Program-made: the position numbers and the translations under genes
Shown here: piece after piece, positions 1 to 9,275 of the stretch
Numbering within the stretch: the stretch's first letter is position 1
Layout of the letters: each line of letters begins with the position of its first letter
The notes under the pieces: model-generated
Databases searched by the model: none
What the model saw: the letters and a program-made list of their open reading frames with translations, nothing else
What the model was told of the DNA's origin: nothing
Source: Gordius sp. MW1
Lineage: Eukaryota > Nematomorpha > Gordioida > Gordea > Gordiidae
Direction of reading: 5' to 3'
NCBI GenBank assembly: GCA_964036665.1
Contig: OZ038528.1
Span: 4,532,501 to 4,596,500, forward strand
DNA: 64,000 nucleotides

Positions 1-42
1 TATATAAAAATGGTGATTATGAATAAATCACTGTAAATGTAG

Positions 43-604
43 AAAAAAAACTTACAAACATGGTTTAAATGCCGTACCACAAAATGTGGTGGAAGAGGCA
101 CACTAAGGAATAACACGTTTACAATTACGCGTGATCATTCTGAGATTCCACGTAACATTTTTATATTTATAAATTTACATTTTATATTATATGTGTAGAT
201 GGTGCCTCTGCCTCAACTACTGCTCCTCAGTCACTCCAAATTTGTATTTTACCCTCTAACATCCTCACCTCTAGAATTTGTAAGTTTGTATTTGAACATT
301 TTTAAAAAGTAACATTTTTATCTTTATATATTTACATTTTATATTATATGTGTAGATGGTGCCTCTGCCTCAACTACTGCTCCTCAGTTACTCCAAACTT
401 GTATTTTACCCTCTAACATCCTCACCTCTAGAATTTGTAAGTTTGTATCTGAACACTTTTAAAAAGTAACATTTTTATCTTTATATATTTACATTTTATA
501 TTAAATGTGTAGATGGTGCCTCTGCCTCAACTACTGCCTCTCAGTCACTCCAAACTTGTATTTTACCCTCTAACATCCTCACCTCTAATAATGACCCTAA
601 TTAA
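43..604 (+). CDS. FLYWCH zinc-finger exon plus three tandem 81-bp exons (3' part of a gene)
   Basis: Exon 43-151 follows an AG acceptor (atgtag) and encodes a FLYWCH-type finger: W-F-K-C, then T-K-C-G-G-R-G, then D-H-S-E-I-P, matching the W.C...C.aR...H pattern. It ends in phase 1 at a gtaaca donor. Three exons follow at 199-279, 356-436 and 513-604. The first two are 81 bp each and all start in phase 1, so splicing adds a repeated 27-residue module beginning GASASTTAPQ and ending ILTSRI. The last exon ends NNDPN-stop, with AATAAA overlapping the stop. FLYWCH domains commonly head MULE transposases and also occur in host chromatin proteins. Earlier exons would lie left of the window. Frame, phase and splice sites all agree, but expression is unknown. 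Confidence 0.55.
199..604 (+). repeat. Tandem array of exon-intron cassettes, period 157 bp, about 2.6 copies
   Basis: Each cassette is an 81-bp exon starting ATGGTGCCTCTGCCTCAACT and a 76-bp AT-rich intron starting gtaagttt and ending gtgtag. Copies begin at 199, 356 and 513 and differ at only a few positions. The final one lacks its donor and runs into a stop. Degenerate inverted copies lie at about 1425-1735. Confidence 0.85.
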
Positions 605-636
605 TAAAATAATATTCAACTTTATATAAATTTTAT

Positions 637-1424
637 TTATATGTTATATGGTAAATCATGCGCTTGAAGGTACATATAAATGGATATATTGTCAAGATAT
701 TCTAAATAGTTAATCTTCCTATTAAGATACGATTGGATTAACATATTAATATTTGTGTTAATCTTTTCATATTTCTTGTTAGTAACAAATACTACCTTTC
801 CTTGGGAAATATTTAAAAGATTAATATCAGTCTCAGACTGACATTTACGTAAATAATTTACAAATTCATATATAACGGGGTGGGCCTGGCCAATAAGGCA
901 AATGCTATTATGGCACCCCTCCAAATGATTATTTGTACGGGACCCTGTTGCATTAAGCCTCTGCCAAATATCATACGGAAAAGTAGCAGTTGGCCAGACC
1001 CAGGTTTTATGAATGTAATAAAAAAAACTTTGCATCTTTTCATTGGCAAGTACAATTGGGTCGAAATTGATTGCCCTAAACGTTCGGTACATATCGTCTT
1101 TGTTCAAAAAGGGAAGGGCCAAAGTACGCCTTACCATCTTTTTGAAATGAAGATCTTCATTGTAGAGGGGCCTTAGGCCTTCGTGTCCTAGTCTTCTAAA
1201 TATGGCTTGTGAAAAGTGGAACAAGCATCCTAAAATAAATATATTTAATACATAATTATTTGGAAATAAACTTCTATTGGTTAAAAAAAAGAAAAAATAT
1301 ATGAAATTAAATTACCCTTCACAGTAACACCTGGGAAGCATTCTCGTAACGCTTGCATGCTAGCCATTTCAAAATCGACCTGAGCATAATCTGGCTGTAG
1401 CACCAAATTATATTCCCAATAGTT
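637..1424 (-). CDS. MULE-type transposase, C-terminal half, two exons
   Basis: On the minus strand, exon 1424-1316 reads W-E-Y-N-L-V-L-Q-P...Q-V-D-F-E-M-A-S and ends VTVKG at a phase-1 gtaatt donor. Exon 1229-637 resumes at an ttttag acceptor as G-C-L-F-H-F-S-Q-A-I-F-R-R. It continues through ALPFLNKDD, WVWPTATFPYDIW and R-T-N-N-H-L-E-G-C-H to a stop at 637. The DFE box, the C.FHF.QA box and the NN.E..H box are hallmarks of arthropod-type MULE transposases. The 86-bp intron has good signals. Upstream the frame does not join cleanly to the repeat exon it abuts at about 1420, and the N-terminal half is missing, so this is a truncated or rearranged gene. It is convergent with the FLYWCH exons. 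Confidence 0.75.
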
Positions 1425-1735
1425 GAGGCAGAGGCACCATCTACACATATAATATAAAATGTAAATATATAAAGATAAAAATGTTACTTTTTAAAAATGT
1501 TCAAATACAAACTTACAAATTCTAGAGGTGAGGATGGTAGAGGGCAACGTACAAGTTTGGAGTGACTGAGGAGCATTAGTTGAGGCAGAGGCACCTATAA
1601 ATATTATATAAAATATTAATATAAAAAGATAAAAATGTTACTTATATAAATAACGTTAAATATAAACTTACAGATTCTAGAGGTGAGGTTTCTAGAGGAT
1701 AAAGTACAAGTTTTAAGTGAAGGAATTAACAAATG
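1425..1735 (-). repeat. Inverted, decayed copies of the 157-bp exon cassette
   Basis: The reverse complement repeats the 199-604 cassette: 'gcctctgcctcaact' with tag acceptors and gtaagttt donors at two places, plus a partial third unit near 1680-1735. Together with 199-604 this makes a long inverted repeat around the MULE exons. It could be a long TIR, as MULEs often have, or the footprint of an inversion. The leftmost cassette on this strand fuses out of frame to the transposase exon. Confidence 0.7.
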
Positions 1736-2271
1736 GTTCTAATTTAAGTTAAAAATAGATTTTGCGAACACAAGATGTATTAATATTAATTAAGTCGTGA
1801 AAGATTTGCCATTACAACCTACTTTATCTTAAAACTCCTCTTTTGAGAATCTGATACGTAGGCGATTATATAATAATACAATATAATTCTTTATAATACA
1901 ATAAATATAATATAATTTAAATTTCTATTATATTATATCTATTATATTGTATTATAGAATCCTACATAAATCTGTAACTTAATTGGTTAACATACTTCAT
2001 CTATATCATTAAAGATCTGCCATTATAATCTTAATCTACTTTATTAATTATATTATTACATCAACCTTATAAAATGTGCATAAATTATACCATAACTTGA
2101 AATTATATAGTTTAGTTTTAATATACATACTTATTTATTATTGATTTTAATATGCTTCATGCATTTCATGATCATATTTGTTATTTGACTATTTGCTCTT
2201 TGACACCAATTGATTTTCAAGTGCAATTTGCTTTTATGGTGCACGCCCTATTTTGAACAACACTCTGGAAG
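1736..2271. other. AT-rich intergenic stretch
   Basis: I see no coding or repeat structure here. It contains simple TA-rich runs near 1875-1960 and the 5' leader of NF-YC just before 2272. Confidence 0.5.
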
Positions 2272-3837
2272 ATGGCTTGTGAAAATAATTCTATGGCTTT
2301 AGATCCTGATGCGCAAACAAAAATGCATAATAGCTTTTGGAAATCACAAACAGAATCGATTGAAAATGTTAATATGGTATATTTCTTTTTTTATTTGATC
2401 TATATGAATTTAGAGGGATTTAAAATTGCAAGACCTGCCCCTAGCCCGAATCAAAAAAATTATGAAACTTGATGAAAGTGTTAAGGTAATTAGCTTTTAC
2501 ATGGGCATTAAGTTATTGATGATCAATTGTTTAATATCGTTTTTATTAAATGATTAGATGATTAGTGCAGAGGTTCCTATATTGTTTGCAAAAGCTGCGG
2601 AACTTTTTATTAGTGAGATAACCATGAGGGGCTGGTGGTGCACAGAAGAAAACAAAAGAAGGACCTTACAAGTATATAAAAATATTGATTAAATACTATA
2701 TATCCTAAAGAAAAGTGATATTGCACTAGCTGCTAGTCGGTATGATCAATTTGATTTTTTAATTGATATAGTGCCAAGAGAGGAAATTAAGCCCTCGCCA
2801 AAAAAGGTTAGCCTACATTTTTTGCTTCAATTTTGATGTCATGTTATTATTTTAATATTTATTAAGCATATTATATCAAGTTTATATAAATATTTAAACA
2901 GCAAACCTTTCCTATAACTGTACCAAATTCTACACAACCTCAATTCCAATATTACTTTCAGGTACCTTTGGTAGGATCTGGTAGCAATATAAATACTTCC
3001 ACAACATTAACACAATCACCCATTATTCAACAGCACATGGCAGCTCTACCAAATATAAATAATAATCCACAGGGGCAAATTTTTTTACAACAAGCAACAC
3101 CACACATCCTCAATCCCAATAATATGACACAAATTAACTTTGTGCAAAATGCACAACACAAGTCATTAGATAACCATTCACAAATTGTTAGTTGTAATGC
3201 AAATTCAAGTCACCTCCAAACATCGCTTTCATATCCCTTGTATTTGGTGTCACCCTCAATTGCATCAGGATTGGTTAAATCTACCTCATCAACTTCCACA
3301 CCAAAAACAAATGTCACTCCTTCAAACTTAAATGCATCTCCTGAAAATACTTGTGCACTTGGCAGCACAACTCCTTCTCAAAGTGTATTGGTGAAAAATA
3401 CTAGAAAACAAATTCATTCTCCACACCCACATTTGCATCAAAATAACACAACGGGACTCACCCCAGCTAATTTGGAAGCCGAAAAAATAAGTAGCATTTT
3501 TGGAATAGATCTTGTATCAACTTTTCCAAAGCGTAATATGCACTCAATGAATAATCAACCTTTCATAGATACCTCTGTGAGTGTGCCCAAATTACAAGAA
3601 ACCCTTTTAACAACTCCCAGTAAATCTGCTTCTAAAGTGGAAAAATTAAATTCATTACCAAGCTCACCAAACCATACCATTCAATTAACCCAACAACAAC
3701 TTGAAGCTTTATTAGGTGTGAGGATACATAATTTAGCCTCTAGCCAAAATTCCCCTGTCAAAAATGTTACTACCAATCATAACAGTGCAGTGCCACCTAA
3801 AGTTGAAAATAAATATGGGTGTGATACTAAAGATTAG
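2272..3837 (+). CDS. NFYC: Nuclear transcription factor Y subunit gamma (NF-YC), five exons
   Basis: Histone-fold subunit of the CCAAT-binding NF-Y trimer; it pairs with NF-YB in the nucleus. Exons: 2272-2376, 2414-2485, 2558-2671, 2711-2806 and 2902-3837, all phase 0, giving 440 aa. The conserved core spans exons 1-4: FW near residue 23, then [42 protein letters not shown] and [18 protein letters not shown], which is the family's core almost word for word. Exon 5 encodes about 311 residues rich in N, T, S and Q. This corresponds to the Q-rich activation domain but is more N/T-rich. Introns are 37, 72, 39 and 95 bp. The start is the first ATG of exon 1, preceded by a short leader. Differences from the animal consensus include R-G-W-W-C where most have R-A-W-I-H. 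No break is seen. Confidence 0.95.
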
Positions 3838-4314
3838 CTCATTAAATTTGAACATAAGACTTATGCCGTTTAATGTACTGCATACATATTTATTTATTAT
3901 TAAATAAGTAAATTACAACAATATTTTGGTATTAAAGTATTTTTTAGCAACTACTAATATAAATATTTGACTTAAAAATGGATGTGCAAGGCATATTAGC
4001 ATTAGAGAGACATAATTGTTTAAGAAATTATTAATAAAACTATTGAACAACGGTGCTTTGCCTAAAACCTTAATTTATTTTATAGTCGGATTAAATAAAA
4101 TTTTGCTCTTATATTTTAAATAACTTTGTTGGTACCAGGTTATGATGTTTTATGAAATTAAAAAATGTAAATTTTTTGCCTATTATTATATAAACAAAAG
4201 AGGAACCTGTCTAATTAAATATTCTTATGCCATACACCTTCCCCTTAAGAAGGAAATTTTTTTTAATCTAATTATTAAAATTTGTTAAAGCTATTTTAAA
4301 ACACAAATCTTAAG
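3838..4314. other. NF-YC 3' UTR and AT-rich spacer
   Basis: An AATAAA at about 4033 could serve as the NF-YC polyadenylation signal. Nothing else is recognised up to the minus-strand reading frame ending at 4315. Confidence 0.4.
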
Positions 4315-4660
4315 TTAAAAATTATTGTTAATCCATTTGTAACGAAAGTTGACCTTTATGTTATCAAGGTATTTAAAATGAAAGCCAATTGATATTGAAG
4401 TATTAAGTTTATTTGAACTTGTGAATAAATGAAAAGGTGATAAAAGGAAAGGACAATGACGAATTCCCTGTTCAACTAAGCGGAGCATTTGGTCTAAAGT
4501 CCAAGGTTGCATTAAAATGACTAAGTTTTTTTCAAAATTCCATAATAATGACAATTTTAGCAGGCTCATTTTTCTCTTTATCATAATTTTTTGCTATGCA
4601 GGTCGCCAGATGTCTACTAAAATACATCTATTTAATTTATATATTCCATATCAAACATGG
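4315..4660 (-). pseudogene. Unrecognised coding remnant facing NF-YC
   Basis: Minus-strand frame 4584-4315 encodes 89 aa including QPWTLDQMLRLVEQGIRHC and a tail ending KWINNNF. Its composition looks like real protein rather than random AT-rich translation. A second frame just upstream reads HLATCIAKNYDKEKNEP then AKIVIIMEF, and the two frames meet around an A-run near 4530. That pattern suggests one old coding sequence with a frameshift, or a sequencing slip in the run. I do not recognise the family. It could be a host exon or a transposon remnant. Confidence 0.3.
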
Positions 4661-4825
4661 TAATTAATTTATACCCATTATCAATGCGTTTTTTCTTTAA
4701 TTTTTTAATTAAAGATCTTTTGTCGACATAATGTCTAATTATAATACAAATAGTATAAAATATTACAATTACAATTTATTAATATAAAAAGAGCGTTGTA
4801 TAAAAAATATGTATTAACCTTTCCA

Positions 4826-4931
4826 CATTGGCATAGCCAGTGGCAGAGAGGGGTCGCTGCCCCTTTCTAAATCCAAAAAATTGTTATTTTGTCCCTCCCT
4901 GCCTCGAAATCCAATCCTGGCTACGCCCATG
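4826..4931. mobile_element. hAT-like MITE, 'GGCGTAGCCAG' family, degraded
   Basis: It begins cattggcatagccag and ends ctggctacgcccatg, the two inverted ends seen in many other copies in the window. About 106 bp. No target duplication is recognisable, so the copy is probably old. Confidence 0.6.
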
Positions 4932-5276
4932 CTCGCAATCCTTTTAAAGGGGGGGGGGGGCTTTCATAAAAATTTGATAATTTATCCTATAAAACAGAAA
5001 TTTATTAGAATTCTATGTATCAGTGGCATAGGTAGGATTGCCCGGGGGGGGGGGGTTATTTTGTGTTCAAATCATATATTTCGATTAAACAAAAATTAAT
5101 TGAAATGATATGTATGATAGGTTCTGGTAAAAAATGCACTAGTACTATCTTCAGTATTATGTTTGTACTTAGAAAAGCATTAAATTTAATAAATTTTATG
5201 ATCCAATTCCGTTATTGTTTTACTTCCAAGGAAGCAATTTGCAAAAAGTCTACCAATTTTCTGAATAAATAAACAG
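4932..5276. other. AT-rich spacer with G-runs and one MITE end
   Basis: It holds G homopolymers at about 4950 and 5043 and a lone 'cagtggcataggtagg' MITE-like end at about 5021. The small reading frames across the G-runs (GGGG-rich) are not credible genes. Confidence 0.4.
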
Positions 5277-5559
5277 AGCCATTGTTTGGACTAAAAATAA
5301 GCTCGTGCCTTGGGTCGGTCAAAATTTAATTATAGTCCCGAGCCCAGCCCGCTAATTTTTTCCAAAGCACGGGCCCACCCTGATCCCTTCCCGAAAAAAT
5401 TATTTGCCGCTTTTCAAACGCAAATATTTTTTCCATCATTTATTTTGTTGAAAATGTTCAATGATAATCATGCTGAAAAATCACCAATCTCAAACTAGTT
5501 TTTGTTTTTATTTCTTCTGACAAGCGACGCGCCACTTAAATTTCACTAGTAGCTGCATA

Positions 5560-5693
5560 ACACCATTTATGTCAACTATAATTGGAACCTCTATGAAAGG
5601 TAAGTTTTATTTATATTGAAAATTAAAACCATTTACGTCAAATATAGTTGGAACCTCTATGAAAGGTAAGTTTTATTTATATTGAAAATTAAA
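5560..5693 (+). repeat. Two-copy tandem repeat of about 67 bp with a donor-like site
   Basis: The unit contains 'ggaacctctatgaaag' followed by gtaagttttatt, once near 5584 and again near 5649, with few differences. Each copy could end in a splice donor (ATGTC...AAAG then gtaagt). A small exon duplication is possible but unsupported. Confidence 0.6.
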
Positions 5694-5724
5694 GCTTCCG
5701 AGACTCCTTGTTTATTAATCGCAA

Positions 5725-6600
5725 AAATCTCTTCTTCTTTATCATTTATTTGGTCCCACAGTCGTAGGGTTTGTTTTACTGAGTTCCTTCCATCTTGACG
5801 GGTGAGTGCATTTCTTGACTTGTGTCTTTTGTTTTCATGATTTTATCGACTTGCCCTTCCACGTGACACGAGGTCGTCCTCTTCCCCGATACCTCTATGT
5901 CCAGTACTTTTCGATTCACGTCATTCGTCTCCGTTCTTATATGCCCATACCACCTTAGCCGATTTTCGTTAATCATCCGCCATAGGTTGAACACCCAAGG
6001 TTGAACACCCATTTTTGTCCTGAGAAAGTCATTTGTCATATGGTCGAACTTAGTATACCCCAAGCTCCACCGTATCATTCTCATCTCTGTGGCTTGATTT
6101 CTCTTCCGTGGTGTTTAATGACCATGTATCACTTCCATAGAGTAACACCGATCCAACGATGGAAAGCTTTGCTCTTCAGCCATATTGGCTTGTCGCACAT
6201 TACACCGGATATATTTCGCTATTTAAGCCATCCTTTTTGGATTCAGGCATTGACTTCTTTTGTAGCATCGAGCCGAGGTATGTAAACCTGTCTACTTTTG
6301 GGTACTATAGATCAGCGATGGGCTGCCTGTAACTTTATTTTCATGTATACCGTTTTTCAATCGTTGACCTTTGAAACATATTTAGCTAAGCGCTTTGACC
6401 ACTTTTCGGCTTCTTCGAAACTTTCTCCTTTGTTTCTTCGCATAGTACTAAATCATCGGCATATAGCATACACCATGGCAATGGCTTTTGTATGTCTCTC
6501 GTTATTGCGTCCATAATTACACTAAATATAAAAGGACTTAAAGCAGATCCTTGATGTATTCCAATTTCAACATGAAAAGGTTTAGAGTTTTCAACATATT
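5725..6600 (-). mobile_element. RTE-type LINE fragment (reverse transcriptase and 3' end)
   Basis: The minus strand carries GIHQGSALSPFIFSVIMDA and MLYADDLVL (the reverse transcriptase palm with its YADD box), then pieces of the C-terminal region: MRMIRWSLGYTKFDHMTN and INENRLRWYGHI. Reading frames shift several times and the 5' part is missing. The 3' end (low coordinates) has the GAA-rich tail shared with the copies at 27966 and 32984. Confidence 0.8.
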
Positions 6601-6901
6601 TCAATAAGCCGTATATATGAACAAGAATACTATTTTAATTCCATCGCGAAAATTATCCTTGATCAAATGATCATTGCAAAACTCAAATAAACCATTTTAA
6701 GCATTAAAATACTAAAATAAAAACTTTGTTGACCAGATTAGAGCTAGGCCCAGCCCCAGCCCGTTTGGTTATCTTAAAGTCAGTCCCCATAATTTATTTT
6801 AACAAAAAGCCCCATGCCCAGCACGTTTAAAGGCCATCCGCAGCCGGGAATTTTACAAATTAATCCTTACCGATGACAATTACATTTGCTTTAATAATGA
6901 T

Positions 6902-7335
6902 GGCCATTCATGATCACCAAAAAGTAGACTTTAAATACCAATCTACTAGGCCATGAGGATTATTAATTCTTAGTTGAATTAGATCCTCAATCTCTACTGT
7001 AAAATTCGCACACTCAGTTTTTAAAGAAAAGAGATCAAAATATAGCTTGTTACTTTCAATCTTTTGTGATATAATTTGTTGTATATTATAAAGCTTATTA
7101 TCATCTTCTTTATGTATCTATTATTTGTATTTTCAATTTCCAAAGATAAGGCGTCTAATAAGTTTAAATGTGCTTGTTAAACGTTTCGAAAATTTAAAAT
7201 TTTTAATTGCCTTCATTACTAAAATTTGGTGTATATCATATTCCTCTTCTATGTCAAGGTATTTTTACAAAAATTGAGAACTAAATTTCTTTTAATTTTA
7301 AAGCTCAAGAAGGGACTCAAAATTTTTATATAAAT
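6902..7335 (-). pseudogene. Unrecognised acidic coiled-coil-like coding remnant
   Basis: The last open stretch on the minus strand (about 7117-6907) reads I-H-K-E-D-D-N-K-L-Y-N-I-Q-Q and continues through KTECANFTVEIEDLIQ to WYLKSTFW-stop. Two further open stretches upstream, YLDIEEEYDIHQILVMKAIK and HLNLLDALSLEIENTNN, lie in other frames. All three look genuinely coding and would follow one another as one protein. Either the gene has about two frame changes or very short introns hide between the pieces, and I found no convincing donors. Family not recognised. Confidence 0.4.
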
Positions 7336-8038
7336 AGTCTTAGAATTAGTGGATTTTCATCTAAAATTAAATCTTAAATTAATTAGGCTAATTACTTATT
7401 TCTATCAGCGCAATACTAATAAGAGTCCTATTAATGATATTGAGTTTTTTATATGAATCGAAAAAAAATTAAATTTTTCGCCAATAGCTTACGTTTTGGC
7501 ATCATAAAAGTAGCTACTATAAGTCTAAAGCCATTAGAGTTTATACGAATATGTTAATTATAAACTAATCCACTTGTTTAAAATTTGTAAAATTAAATGC
7601 ATTTTAGTTTTAAACTTCAAACAAAATTGATTCTCTTAATGATGTTTTAAAGCGTAACCAACCTATTCCAGGAAAATCAATGAGTTAGCCTTTGGCTTAA
7701 TCTTTGGCATTACACATTTCTATACCATCATTTGTGCTATATTATTATAATAAAATTTTATTATCTTAGGTAATATATAAAAAGGGTTTTTGCAGATGAA
7801 TTATCTTAATAAAATAAAAACTCATTTAGATTTTAGGCAAAAAGATAAAATTTGATCGATTCACCCATTAGTTAAAAACCTAGGAACCTTTAAGATTCCA
7901 ATTTTTTAGATATTAAATCAATTTTTTATTAGTCTTGATCTAGGGTTAAACACAAAGTTTACACAATCATCCAACTAATGATTATAAAATATTTGTTAAT
8001 CATAAAATTTAAACATTGCATTCTTAAACACCTCCTTG
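7336..8038. other. AT-rich stretch, nothing recognised
   Basis: No long reading frame, repeat or RNA gene is visible. It might hold further decayed exons of the minus-strand remnant at 6902-7335. Confidence 0.4.
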
Positions 8039-8196
8039 CAGTGGCGTAGCCAGACGGGGGGGGGGGGGGAAACGGGAAATCCCCCCCCCCCCCCGAAAAA
8101 AAAATATCAAATGTTTATTTTGTTTTTTTAAATAATGTTACAAAAAAAATTTATAATTTCCCCCCCCCCCCAGAGAAAATCCTGGCTACGCGCCTG
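8039..8196. mobile_element. hAT-like MITE with CAGTGGCGTAGCCAG ends
   Basis: Ends are cagtggcgtagccag and ctggctacgcgcctg. Flanks cctccttg (8031-8038) and ccttcttg (8197-8204) match at 7 of 8 bases, the 8-bp target duplication expected of hAT. The interior is G-run, C-run and A-rich, with no coding capacity. Confidence 0.8.
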
Positions 8197-8608
8197 CCTT
8201 CTTGTGATTCCAAAATTTGCTAAACACCTTTATAAAGAAACTAACAGAAAACTAATTAGACGTTTATTTGACTGTTATTAACCTTTTGTGATGAATTCGA
8301 CCTTTGGTATTTGCAAACAATTTACATATATTCAAGGTAAAGGCCACGAATTTTCATTTAAGGTTGTAGACAAATAATAAATCACTCTTGTTCTATTATT
8401 AAGTTATCAAATAAGTTTTTATAACATAACGGGGCATAAAAAATATTTGGACTGTAAAGTTGAATTATTATAATAATTTCTATGCTTGGTTTCATGCATT
8501 TCATTTAGCAAACGCATATTAAATCCGATCGTGGATGTCAGCACAGCACTAGATATAACAAATGATCGAAACAGAAAAAAATGTTATGTTGTTAATAAAT
8601 ACCTTAGA

Positions 8609-8737
8609 CATGGGCGTAGCCAGCATTGGAATTAGAGGGGGGGGGCAATATTGGATTAGGGAGTGGCAAAATAATCATTTTTTAAAATTTTACCCATAAT
8701 TCGCCCCTCCCTACCTTCCCTCCTAGCTACGCCCATG
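8609..8737. mobile_element. hAT-like MITE with CATGGGCGTAGCCAG ends
   Basis: It begins catgggcgtagccagc and ends ctagctacgcccatg. The interior has a G-run and the 'cataattcgcccctcc' segment typical of the family. The target duplication is not clear. Confidence 0.75.
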
Positions 8738-9275
8738 TTTTAGTCAAATATTATTTTATATATATTCTTATTAACTTAAAAGATATTTTATATGTATTTA
8801 ATATCTATTGTAATTTAACAATATATAGTTGAAGGTTGGATCATCATCGGAGATGAAAGGTTGCCCTGTCTATCTCCTCTATGCATTTATGAGTTTGAAT
8901 GGTCATGTTACACAAGGTGCAATTTTGCGATCGCTTACAGACCCGATTTATGCTTCAAAGTGTGCATGGAGCAAAAACTAAAGAATCGATATTGGATTTA
9001 AACCCCTTTAAGCTGATTACTGTCACATTGCCCGTTTTAAGTTATTATGTTATCGAAAAACCAATCAATGTATGTATAATTTACGACAAAAATGAAATTA
9101 ATTTTTGAAGTATGTACCTCTCGTAAATTATAATAATTATTTATGGTTTGTCTTTATCAGCGGCGCATTGAATTTAAGAACTAGGATAACTTTTTACAGC
9201 ATTCAAAGGCAACAATCATCATTTTCAACTTTTAAATCTGTGAATGTTAAGATATCGCAAAGTAACTAAAGCAAC
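8738..9275 (+). other. Spacer upstream of the Ly6-like gene with weak ORFs
   Basis: Frame 8853-8981 reads M-K-G-C-P-V-Y-L-L-Y-A-F-M-S-L-N and continues to a stop (42 aa). An overlapping frame 8899-9108 is also open. Neither is recognised. The overlap of two open frames argues for chance or an old exon. The rest is AT-rich. Confidence 0.25.

Larger units (their letters stand above)
5277..6860. mobile_element. GC-rich-ended hAT-like element split by a LINE
   Basis: Left piece 5277-5440 and right piece 6736-6860 share runs such as 'cccgagcccagcccg' and 'gcccagccccagcccg', unlike the AT-rich surroundings. Such GCCCG-rich subterminal zones also occur at 24909, 60585 and 62357. An RTE fragment (5725-6600) lies between the pieces. 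No clear TIR or target duplication was found, so family and ends are tentative. Confidence 0.35.

Noticed and set aside
880-1176. 98-aa + strand frame
   Set aside because: Antisense shadow of the MULE transposase exon, which has family motifs and splice signals on the minus strand.
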